Origin: Larix kaempferi
Taxonomy: Eukaryota > Streptophyta > Pinopsida > Pinales > Pinaceae
NCBI GenBank assembly: GCA_027924585.1
Contig: BSBM01002118.1
Location: 62,001-126,000 of the forward strand
DNA: 64,000 nt
Reading direction: 5' to 3'
Position 1 is the stretch's first letter. The number at the start of each line of letters is the position of its first letter. Positions 35,176 to 46,684 of this stretch are shown here, piece by piece. Below the pieces are notes generated by a model, which was not told where the DNA came from, did no database searches, and saw only the letters and a program-made list of their open reading frames with translations. The translations under genes and the position numbers were made by a program.

Positions 35176-35297
35176 TGAGAATAGTTTTGATTAACTTCTC
35201 GGAATTGAAAATTGAGCATAGATTTGGATGTCCCGTTGGTAGAAAAGTGCACACGCCTACTTTCGTGACGTTCCGAGCTATTTTCTTCCCCTTTAAG
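35113..35297. repeat. 185-bp oversized unit
   Basis: This is the longest unit in the window. It runs normally to GAGAATAGTTTTGATTAAC (around 35176) and then repeats the middle of a unit from AACTTCTCGGAATTGAAAATT. The extra 37 bp are satellite sequence, not foreign. It joins module C/E material to module B. Confidence 0.9.
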
Positions 35298-37222
35298 CCC
35301 AACTCTAGAGAAAATGCACAATCGTGTTTCGGCTTTGACCTACTTCTCGGAAATGAAAATTGAGAATAGATTTGGATGTCCCATTTCTAGACATGCGTGC
35401 ACAGCAACTTTTGTGACGTTACGAGCTAATTTTACACCCTTTAAGCTCAAGTCTAGCGAAAACGCACGGTGGCGTTTTGGCTTTGACCAACTCCTTGGAA
35501 TTGAAATTTGAGAATAGATTTGGATGTCCCATTGGTAGACAAGTGCGCACGCCAAGTTTCGTGACGTTCCAAGCTATTTTATCGCCCTTTAAGCCCAAGC
35601 CTAGCGAAAACGCACGGTTGAGTTTCGAATTTGACCAACTTCTCGGAATTAAAAATTGAGCATAGATTTGGATGTCCCGTTGGTAGAGAAATGCGCACGC
35701 CAACTTTCGTCCCATTACGAGCTAATTTCACACCCTTTAAGCTCAAGTCGAGCGAAAACGCACGGTCGAGTTTCGAATTTGACCAACTTCTCGGAATTGA
35801 AAATTGAGCATAGATTTGGATGTCCCGTTGGTAGACAAATGCGCACGCCAAGTTTCGTAACATTCCGAGCTATTTTCTCACCCGTTAAGCTCAAGTCTAG
35901 CGAAAATGCACGGTCGATTTTCAACTTTGACCTACTTCTCGGAATTGAAATATGAGAATAGATTTGGATGTCACATTGGTAGACGAGCGTCCACGCCAAC
36001 TTTCGTGACGTTCCGAGCTATTTTCTCCCCCTTTAAGCCCAAGTGTAGCGAAAACGTACGGTCGAGTTACGACTTTCACCAACTTCTCGAAATTGAAATA
36101 TGAGAATAGATTTGGATGTCCCATTAGAAGACAAGCGTCCACACCAACTTTGATGACGTTCCGAGCTATTTTCTCCCCCTTTAAGCCCAAGTCTAGCGAA
36201 AACGCACGATCCAGTTTCAACTTTGACCAACTTCTCGGAATTGAAATTTGAGAATAGTTTTTGATGTCCCATTGGTAGACAAGCGTCCACACCAACTTTC
36301 ATGACGTTCCGAGCTGTTTTCTCCCCCTTTAAGCCTAAGTCTAGCGAAAACGCACGGTCGAGTTTCGAATTTGACCAACTTCTCGGAATTAAAAATTGAG
36401 CATAGATTTGGATGTCCCGTTGGTAGACGTATGCGCACACCAACTTTCGTGACGTTCCGAGCTATTTTCTCACACTTTAAGCCTAAGTCTAGCGAAAACG
36501 CACGGTCGAGCTTCGAATTTGACCAACTTCTCGGAATTAAAAATTGAGCATAGATTTGGATGTCCCGTTGGTAGACAAATGCGCACGCCAACTTTCCTGA
36601 CGTTCCGAGCTATTTTCTCACACTTTAAGCCTAAGTCTAGCGAAAACGCACGGTCGAGCTTCGAATTTGACCAACTTCTCGGAATTAAAAATTGAGCACA
36701 GATTTGGATGTCCCGTTGGTAGACAAATGCGCACACTCAAATTTCGTGACGTTCCGAGCTATTTTCACACCCTTTAAGCCCAAGTCTAGCGAAAACGCAC
36801 GATCGAGTTTCAACTTTGACCATCTTCTCAGAATTGAAATTTGAGAATAGTTTTGGATGTCCCATTGGTAGACAAGCGTCCACACCAACTTTCGTGACGA
36901 TCCGAGCTGTTTTCTCCCCCTTTAAGCCCAAGTCTAGCAAAAACGCACAGTCGAGTTTCGAATTGGACCAACTTCTCGGAATTAAAAATTGAGGATAGAT
37001 TTGGATGTCTCGTTGGTAGACAAATGCGCACGCCAACTTTCGTCACATTACTAGCTAATTTCACACCCTTTAAGCTCAAGTCGAGCGAAAACGCACGGTC
37101 GAGCTTCAAATTTGACCAACTTCTCGGAATTGAAAATTGAGCATAGATTTGGATGTCCCGTTGGTAGACAAATGCGCACACCAAATTTCGTGACGTTCCG
37201 AGCTATTTTCTCAACCTTTAAG
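35298..37222. repeat. Module B, copy 5
   Basis: It enters at the CACAATCGTGTTTCGGC unit (equivalent to 4611), so it lacks the 15-bp-deleted pair. Internally it has two successive similar units with CACTTTAAGCCTAAG boundaries (36482 and 36630). A one-base insertion with rearranged bases, CGCACACTCAAATTTCG, makes the unit at 36630 149 bp long. Confidence 0.85.
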
Positions 37223-38258
37223 CCTAATTCTAGCGAAAACGAATGGTCGAGTTTCGAATTTGACCAACTTCTCGGAATTAAAAATTGAGCATAGATTTGG
37301 ATGTCCCGTTGGTAGACAAATGCGCACGCCAACTTTCGTCACATTACGAGCTAATTTCACACCCTTTAAGCTCAAGTCGAGCGAAAACGCACAGTCGAGT
37401 TTCGAATTTGACCAACTTCTCGGAATTGAAAATTGAGCATAGATTTGGATGTCCTATTGGTAGACAAATGCGCACACCAACTTTCGTGACGTTCCGAGCT
37501 ATTTTCTCGCCCTTTAAGCCTAAGTCTAGCGAAAACACACGGTCAAGTTTCGAATTTGACCAACTTCTCGGAATTGAAATATGAGAATAGATTTGGATGT
37601 CCCGTTGGTAGACAAATGCGCACGCCAACTTTTGTGACATTCCCAGCTATTTTCTCACCCTTTAAGCCCATGTCTAGCGAAAATGCACGGTCGATTTTCA
37701 ACTTTGACCAACTTCTCGGAATATAAATTTGAGAATAGATTTGGATGTCGCATTGGTAGACGAGCGTCCACGCCAACTTTCGTGACGTTCCGAGCTATTT
37801 TCTCCCCCTTTAAGCCCAAGTGTAGCGAAAACGTACGGTCGAGTTACGACTTTCACCAACTTCTCGGAATTGAAAATTGAGCATAAATTTGGATGTCCCA
37901 TTTGTAGACATTCGCGCACAACTACTTTCGTCACATTACGAGCTAATGTAACACCCTTTAAGCTCAAGTCTAGCGAAAACGCATGGTGGCATTTCCACTT
38001 TTACCAACTTCTCAGAATTGAAATAAGAGAATAGATTTGGATGTCCCGTTGGTAGACAAGTACACACGCCAACTTTCGTGACGTTCGGAGCTATTTTCCC
38101 ACCCTTTAAGCCCACGTCTAGCGAAAATGCACGATCGAGTTTCGACTTTGACCAACTTCTCTGAATTGAAATTTGACAATAGTTTTGGATGTCACATTGG
38201 TAGACGAGCGTCCACGCCAACTTTCGTGACGTTCCGAGCTATTTTCTCACCCTTTAAG
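37223..38258. repeat. Module C, copy 6
   Basis: It matches 6827-7566 at offset 30396, then continues through one GTGTAG / CATGGTGGC / CCCACG trio. The CATGGTGGC unit reads CCACTTTTACCAAC (around 37996), a local change in the otherwise constant TTTGACC. Confidence 0.86.
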
Positions 38259-39590
38259 CCCAAGTCTAGCGAAAATGCACGATCGAGTTTCAACTTTGAT
38301 TAGCTTCTCTTAATTGAAATTTGAGAATAGTTTTGGATTTCCCACTGGTGGACAAGCGTCCACACCAACTTTCGTGACATTCCGAGCTATTTTCTCCCCC
38401 TTTAAGCCCAAGCCTAGCGAAAACGCACGGTCGAGTTTCGAATTTGAACAACTTCTCGGAATTGAAAATTGAGCATAGATTTGGATGTCCCATTGGTAGA
38501 CAAATGCGCACGCAAACTTTCGTGATATTCCGAGCTATTTTCTCACTTCTTAAGCCTAAGTCTAGCGAAAACGCACGGTCGAGTTTCGAATTTGACCAAC
38601 TTCTCGGAATTGAAAATTGAGCATAGATTTGGATGTCCCATTGGTAGACAAATGTGCACGCAAACTTTCGTGATGTTCCGAGCTATTTTCTCACTTCTTA
38701 AGCCTAAGTCTATCGAAAACGCACGGTCGAGTTTCGAATTTGACCAACTTCTCGGAATTGAAAATTGAGCATAGATTTGGATGTCCCGTTGGTAGACAAA
38801 TGCGCACGCCAACTTTCATGACGTTCCGAGCTATTTTCACACCCTTTAAGCCCAGGTCTAGCGAAAACGCACGATCGAGTTTCAACTTTGACCAACTTCT
38901 CGGAATTTAAATTTGAGAATAGTTTTGAATGTCCCATTGGTAGACAAGCGTCCACACCAACTTTCGTGACGTTCCGAGCTATTTTCTCCCCCTTTAAGCC
39001 TAAGTCTAGCGAAAACACACCGTCGAGTTTCGGATTTGACCAACTTCTCGGAATTGAAAATTGAGCATAGATTTGGATGTCCCGTTGGTAGACAAATGCG
39101 CACGCCAACTTTCGTGACGTTCCGAGCTATTTTCTCACCCTTTAAGCCTAAGTCTAGCGAAAATGCACGGTCGATTTTCAACTTTGACCAACTTCTTGGA
39201 ATTTAAATTTACGAATAGATTTCGATGTCACATTGGTAGACGAACGTCCACGCCAACTTTCGTGGCGTTCCGAGCTATTTTCTCACCCTTTAAGCCTAAG
39301 TCTAGCGAAAATGCACGGTCGATTTTTAACTTTGACTAGCTTCTCGGAATTTAAATTTGAGAATGGATTTGGATGTCACATTGGTAGACGAGCGTCCACA
39401 CCAACTTTCGTGACGTTCCGAGGTATTTTCAGACCCTTTAAGCCCAAGTCTAGCGAAAACGCACGATCGAGTTTCAACTTTGACCAACTTCTCGGAATTG
39501 AAATTTGAGAATAGTTTTTGATGTCCCATTGGTAGACAAGCGTCCACACCAACTTTCTTGACGTTCCGAGCTGTTTTCTCCCCCTTTAAG
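38259..39590. repeat. Module E, copy with one extra unit
   Basis: Two adjacent units, 38407 and 38555, both carry CCCATTGG with GCACGCAAACTTTCGTGAT, where other copies of the module have one. The module is therefore one unit longer than 8301-9484. The offset changes from 29958 to 30106. Confidence 0.86.
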
Positions 39591-40774
39591 CCCAAGTCTA
39601 TCGAAAACGCACGGTCGAGTTTCAAATTCGACCAACTTCTCAGAATTGAAAATTGAGCATAGATTTGGATGTCTCGTTGGTAGACAAATGCGCACGCCAA
39701 CTTTCCTGACGTTCCGAGCTGTTTTCTCACCCTTTAAGCCTAAGTCTAGCGAAAACGCAAGGTCGAGTTTCGAATTTGACCAACTTCTCGGAATTGAAAT
39801 TTGAGAATAGTTTTGCATGTCCCATTGGTAGACAAGCGTCCACACCAACTTTCGTGACGTTCCGATCTATTTTCACACCCTTTAAGCCCAAGTCTAGCGA
39901 AAACGCTCGATCGAGTTTCAACTTTGACCAACTTCTCGGAATTGAAATTTGAGAATAGTTTTGGATGTCCCATTGGTAGACAAGAGTCCACACCAACTTT
40001 CGTGACGTTCCGAGCTATTTTATCCCCCTTTAAGGCCAAGTCTAGCGAAAACGCACGGTCGAGTTTCAAATTCGACCAACTTCTCAGAATTGAAAATTGA
40101 GCATAGATTTGGATGTCTCGTTGGTAGACAAATGCGCACGCCAACTTTCCTGACGTTCCGAGCTGTTTTCTCACCCTTTAAGCCTAAGTCTAGCGAAAAC
40201 GCAAGGTCGAGTTTCGAATTTGACCAACTTCTCGGAATTGAAATTTGAGAATATTTTTGCATGTCCCATTGGTAGACAAGCGTCCACACCAACTTTCGTG
40301 ACGTTCCGATCTATTTTCACACCCTTTAAGCCCAAGTCTAGCGAAAACGCTCGATCGAGTTTCAACTTTGACCAACTTCTCGGAATTGAAATTTGAGAAT
40401 AGTTTTGGATGTCCCATTGGTAGACAAGAGTCCACACCAACTTTCGTGACGTTCCGAGCTATTTTATCCCCCTTTAAGGCCAAGTCTAGCGAAAACGCAC
40501 GGTCGAGTTTCAAATTCGACCAACTTCTCAGAATTGAAAATTGAGCATAGATTTGGATGTCTCGTTGGTAGACAAATGCGCACGCCAACTTTCCTGACGT
40601 TCCGAGCTGTTTTCTCACCCTTTAAGCCTAAGTCTAGCGAAAACGCAAGGTCGAGTTTCGAATTTGACCAACTTCTCGGAATTAAAAATTGAGCATAGAT
40701 TTGGATGTCCCATTGGTAGACAAATGCGCACGCCAACTTTCGTGACATTCTGAGCTATTTTCTCACCCTTTAAT
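39591..40774. repeat. Tandem three-unit (444-bp) duplication in module D
   Basis: Units 39591-40034 recur at 40035-40478, and a third partial copy covers 40479 to about 40690. Shared variants are TTTCAAATTCGACC, AACGCAAGGTCGAG, TTTTGCATGTCCC, TCCGATCTATTTTCACACC, AACGCTCGATCGAG and GACAAGAGTCCACACC. In the 143 bp from 39781 and 40225 I saw one difference (GAATAGTTTT versus GAATATTTTT). This is one of the youngest events in the window. Confidence 0.92.
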
Positions 40775-41514
40775 CCCATGTCTAGCGAAAATGCACGGTC
40801 GATTTTCAACTTTGACCAACTTCTCGGAATATAAATTTGAGAATAGATTTGGATGTCACATTGGTAGACGAGCGTCCACGCCAACTTTCGTGACGTTCCG
40901 AGCTATTTTCTCCCTCTTTAAGCCCAAGTGTAGCGAAAACGTACGGTCGAGTTACGACTTTCACCAACTTCTCGGAATTGAAAATTGAGCATAGATTTGG
41001 ATGTCCCATTTGTAGACATTCGCGCACAACTACTTTCGTCACATTACGAGCTAATGTAACACCCTTTAAGCTCAAGTCTAGCGAAAACGCATGGTGGCAT
41101 TTCAACTTTGACCAACTTCTCGGAATTGAAATAAGAGAATAGATTTGGATGTGCCGTTGGTAGACAAGTACGCACGCCAACTTTCGTGACGTTCGGAGCT
41201 ATTTTCCCACCCTTTAAGCCCACGTCTAGCGAAAATGCACGATCGAGTTTCGACTTTGACCAACTTCTCTGAATTGAAATTTGACAATAGTTTTGGATGT
41301 CACATTGGTAGACGAGCGTCCACGCCAACTTTCGTGACGTTCCGAGCTATTTTCTCACCCTTTAAGCCCAAGTCTATCGAAAACGCACGATCGAGCTTCA
41401 ACTTTGATTAACTTATCTTAATTGAAATTTGAGAATAGTTTTGGATGTCCCACTGGTAGACAAGCGTCCACACCAACTTTCGTGACATTCCGAGCTATTT
41501 TCTCCCCCTTTAAG
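40775..41514. repeat. Module C, copy 7
   Basis: CCCATGTCTAGCG, GTGTAGCG, CATGGTGGC, CCCACGTCTAGCG and TTTGATTAAC units lead directly into module A, as at 12422 and 60198. The last unit reads AACTTATCTTAATTG (around 41411). Confidence 0.86.
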
Positions 41515-44500
41515 CCCAAGCCACTAAAAACGCACGGTTGAGTTTTGAATTTGACCAACTTCTCGGAATTGAAAATTGAGCATAGATTTGGATGTCCCGT
41601 TGGTAGACAAATGCGCACGCAAACTTTCGTGATGTTCCGAGCTATTTTCTCACTCTTTAAGCCTAAGTCTAGCGAAAACGCACGGTCGAGTTTCGAATTT
41701 GACCAACTTCTCGGAATTAGAAATGGAGCATAGATTTGGATGTCCCGTTGGTAGACAAATGCGCACGCCAACTTTCGTGACGTTCCGAGCTATTTTCACA
41801 CCCTTTAAGCGCAAGTCTAGCGAAAACGCACGAACGAGTTTCAACTTTGACCAACTTCTCGGAATTGAAATTTGAGAATAGTTTTGGATGTCCCATTGGT
41901 AGACAGGCGTCCACACCAACTTTCGTGACGTTCCGAGCTATTTTCTCCCCCTTTAAGCCCAAGTCTAGCGAAAACGCACGATCGAGTTTCAACTTAGACC
42001 AACCTCTCGGAATTTAATTTTGAGAATAGATTTGGATGTCCCATTGGTAGACAGGCGTCCACACCAACTTTCGTGACGTTCCGAGCTATTTTCTCCCCCT
42101 TTAAGCCCAAGTCTAGCGAAAACGCACGATCGAGTTTCAACTTTGACCAACCTCTCCGAATTTAATTTTGAGAATAGATTTGGATGTCCCATTGGTAGAC
42201 AAGCGTCCACACCAACGTTCGTGACATTCCGAGCTATTTTCATCCCATTTAGGGAAAATGCACGATCGAGTTTTGACTTTGACCAAATTTCCGGAATTGA
42301 AAATTGAGCATAGATTTGGATGTCCCGTTGGTAGACAAGTGCGCACGCCAATGTTTGTGACGTTCCGAACTAATTTCACACCGTTTAAGCCCAAGTCTAT
42401 GGAAAATGCACGGTCAATTTTCAACTTTGACCAACTTTCGTGACGTTCCGAGCTATTTTCTCCCCCTTTAAGCCCAAGTCTAGGGAAAATGCACGATCGA
42501 GTTTCAACTTTGACCAACCTCTCGGAATTAAAAATTGACCATAGATTTGGATGTCCCATTGGTAGACAAATGCGCAAGCCAACTTTCGTGACATTCCAAG
42601 ATATTTTCTCACCCTTTAAGCCCAAGTCTAGCGAAAATGCACTGTCGATTTTCAACTTTGACCAACTTCTCGGAATATAAATTTGAGAATAGATTTGGAT
42701 GTGACATTGGTAGACGGGCGTCCACGCCAACTTTCGTGACGTTCTGAGCTATTTTCTCCCCCTTTAAGCCCAAGTGTAGCGAAAACGCACGATCGAGTTT
42801 CAACTTTGACCAACTTCTCGGAATTGAAATTTGAGAATAGTTTTGGATGTCCCATTGGTAGACAGGCGTCCACACCAACTTTCGTGACGTTTCGAGCTAT
42901 TTTCTCCCCCTTTAAGCCCAAGTCTAGCGAAAACGCACGATCGAGTTTCAACTTTGACCAACCTCTCGGAATTTAATTTTGAGAATAGATTTGGATGTCC
43001 CATTGGTAGACAAGCGTCCACACCAACTTTCGTGACATTCCGAGCTATTTTCATCCCATTTAGGGAAAATGCACGATCGAGTTTCGACTTTGACCAAATT
43101 CCCGGAATTGAAAATTGAGCATAGATTTGGATGTCCCGTTGGTAGACAAGTGCGTACGCCAACGTTCGTGACGTTCTGAACTAATTTCACACCCTTTAAG
43201 CACAAGTCTACGGAAAACGCACGGTCGATTTTCAACTTTGACCAACTTCTCACAATTTAAATTTGAGAATAGATTTGGATGTCATAGTTGTTGACATGTG
43301 CGCTCTACAACTTTCGTGATTTTACGAACTAATTTCACACAGTTTAATCCCAAGTGTAGAGAAAATGCATGGTGGCATTTCGACTTTGACCAATTTCTTG
43401 GAATTGAAATTTGAGAATAGCTTTGGATGTCCCATTGGTAGACAAGCATCCACACCAACTTTCATGACGTTCCAAGCTATTTTCTCCTCTACCGAAAACA
43501 TACGGTCGAGTTTCAACTTTCACCAACTTCTCGTAATTGAAGATTGAGCATAGTTTTGGATGTCCCATTTGTAGACATTTGCGCACAACAACTTTCGTGA
43601 GATTCCAAGCTAATTTCACACCCTTTAAGCCCAAGTCTAGCGAAAACGCACGATAGAATTTCAACTTTGACAAACTTCTCGGAATTGAAATATGAGAATA
43701 GATTTGGATGTCCCGTTGGTAGACAAGTACGCACGCCAACTTTCGTGACGTTCGGAGCTATTTTCCTACCCTTTAAGCCCAAGTCTAGTGAAAATGCACG
43801 ATGGAGTTTCAACTTTGACCAACTTCTCTGAATTAAAATTTGACAATAGTTTTGGATGTCCCATTGGTAGACAAGCGTCCACACCAACTTTCGTGACGTT
43901 CCGAGCTATTTTCTCCCCATTTAAGCCCAGTCTAGCGAAAACGACCAACTTCTCAGAATTGAAAATTGAGCATAGATTTGGATGTCCCGTTGGTAGATAA
44001 GTGCGCACGCCAACTTTCGTGACGTTCCGAGCTATTTTTCCACCCTTTAAGCCCAAGTCTATCGAAAATGCATGACCGAGTTTCAACTTTGACCAACTTC
44101 TCTGAATTAAAATTTGACAATAGTTTTGGATGTCCCATTGGTAGACAAGCGTCCACACCAACTTCGTGACGTTTCGAGCTATTTTCTCCCCCTTTAAGCC
44201 CAAGTCTAGCGAAAACGCACGGTCGAGTTTCGAATTTGAGCAACTTCTCGGAATTGAAAATTGAGCATAGATTTGGATGTCCCGTTGGTAGACAAATGCG
44301 CACGCCAACTTTCAAGACGTTCCGAGCTATTTGCTCACGCTTTAAGCCTAAGTCTAGCGAAAATGCACGGTCGATTTTCAACTTTGACCAACTTCTCAGA
44401 ATTCAAATTTGAGAATGGATTTGGATGTCCCGTTGGTAGATAAGTGCGCACGCCAACTTTCGTGACGTTCCGAGCTATTTTTCCACCCTTTAAACCCAAG

Positions 44501-46684
44501 TCTATCGAAAATGCACGACCGAGTTTCAACTTTGACCAACTTCTCTGAATTAAAATTTGACAATAGTTTTGGATGTCCCATTGGTAGACAAGCGTCCACA
44601 CCAACTTTCGTGACGTTCCGAGCTATTTTCTCCCCATTTAAGCCCAGTCTAGCGAAAACGACCAACTTCTCAGAATTGAAAATTGAGCATAGATTTGGAT
44701 GTCCCGTTGGTAGACAAATGTGCACGCCAACTTTCGTGACGTTCCGAGCTATTTTCTTCCCCTTTAAGCCCAAATCTAGTGAGAACGCACGGTCAAGTTT
44801 CGAATTTGACCAACTTCTCGGAATTGAAAATTGAGCATAGATTTGGATGTCCCGTTGGTAGACAAATGCGCACGCCAACTTTCATGACGTTCCGAGCTAT
44901 TTTCTCACGCTTTAAGCCTAAGTCTAGCGAAAATGCACGGTCGATTTTCAACTTTGACCAACTTCTCAGAATTCAAATTTGAGAATGGATTTGGATGTCC
45001 CGTTGGTAGATAAGTGCGCACGCCAACTTTCGTGACGTTCCGAGCTATTTTTCCACCCTTTAAGCCCAAGTCTATCGAAAATGCATGACCGAGTTTCAAC
45101 TTTGACCAACTTCTCTGAATTAAAATTTGACAATAGTTTTGGATGTCCCATTGGTAGACAAGCGTCCACACCAACTTTCGTGACGTTCCGAGCTATTTTC
45201 TCCCCATTTAAGCCCAAGTCTAGCGAAAACGCACGGTCGAGTTTCAAATTCGACCAACTTCTCAGAATTGAAAATTGAGCATAGATTTGGATGTCCCGTT
45301 GGTAGACAAATGTGCACGCCAACTTTCGTGACGTTCCGAGCTATTTTCCCACCCTTTAAGCCCAAGTCTAGCAAAAATGCACGATCTTGTTTCAACTTTG
45401 ACCAACTTCTCGGAATTGAAATTTTAGAATAGTTTTGGATGTCCCATTGGTAGACAAGCGTCCACACCAACTTTCGTGACGTTCCGAGCTATTTTCTCCC
45501 CATTTAAGCCCAAGTCTAGCGAAAATGTACGGTCAATTTTCAACTTTGACCAACTTCTCGCAATTTAAATTTGAGAATAGATTTGGATGTCACATTTGTA
45601 GACATGTGCGCACTACAAATTTCGTGATTTTACGAGCTAATCTCACACATTTTAATCCCAAGTCTAGAGAAAACGCATGGTGGCGTTTCGATTTTGACCA
45701 ATTTCTTGGAATTCAAATTTGAGAATAGTGTTGGATGTCCCATTAGTAGAAAAGCGTCCACACCAACTTTCGTGACATTCCGAGCTATTTTCTACCCCTT
45801 TAAGCCCAACTGTAGCGAAAACATACGGTCGAGTTAAGACTTTCACCAACTTCTCGGAATTGAAAATTGAGCATAGATTTGGATGTCCCATTTGTAGACA
45901 TTCACGCACAACAACTTTCGTCACATTACGATCTAATTTAACACCCTTTAAGCTCAAGCCTAGCGAAAACGCATGGTAGCATTTCGACTTTGACCAACTT
46001 CTCGGAATTGAAATATGAGAATAGATTTGGATGTACCGTTGGTAGACAAGTGCGCACACCAACTTTCGTGACGTTCCGAGCTATTTTCCCACCCTTTAAG
46101 CCCAAGTCTAGCGAAAATGCACGATCGAGTTTCAACTTTGACAAACTTCTCGAAATTGAAATTTGAGAATAGTTTTGGATGTCCCATTGGTAGACAAGCG
46201 TCCACACCAACTTTCGTGACGTTCCGAGCTATTTTCTTCCCCTTTAAGCCCAAATCTAGTGAGAACGCACGGTCAAGTTTCGAATTTGACCAACTTCTCG
46301 GAATTGAAAATTGAGCATAGATTTGGATGTCCCGTTGGTAGACAAATGCGCACACCAACTTTCATGACGTTCCGAGATATTTTCTCACCCTTTACGCCTA
46401 AGTCTAGCGAAAATGCACAGTCGATTTTCAACTTTGACCAACTTCTCGGAATTTAAATTTGAGAATGGATTTGGATGTCACATTGGTAGACGAGCGTCCA
46501 CACTAGCTTTCGTGACGTTCCGAGCTATTTTCACACCCTTTAAGCCCAAGGCTAGCGAAAATGTACGGCCGAATTTCGAATTTGACCAACTTCTCTTAAT
46601 TGAAGAATGGATTTGGATGTGACATTGGTAGACGAGCGTCCACACCAACTTTCATGACGTTCCGAGATATTCGCACCCTTTACG
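41515..46684. repeat. Module A, copy 3, the longest
   Basis: It starts with AAGCCACTAAAAACGC, a damaged version of AAGCCTAGCGAAAACGC. It matches position 149 onward at offset 41513, then 41365, and 42653 after an internal expansion at 43778-45212. It keeps the 83-bp unit (42390-42472) and both 12-bp deletion sites. The final unit (46545-46684) is 140 bp because two bases are lost in GATATTCGCACCC. Confidence 0.9.
43778..45212. repeat. Expanded block with two 126-bp units in module A
   Basis: Two copies of a sequence beginning CCCAGTCTAGCGAAAACGACC (126-bp units at 43926 and 44643) lie 717 bp apart. CTATCGAAAATGCATGACC-like units occur at 44052, 44495 and 45065. Module A copy 2 holds only 14456-15046 here. 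The repeated one-base loss in CCCAGTC shows that one 126-bp unit was copied from the other. Confidence 0.87.

Noticed and set aside
35113-35297. A regulatory element inserted in the 185-bp unit
   Set aside because: The additional 37 bp are identical in type to the middle of neighbouring units, so partial duplication explains them.
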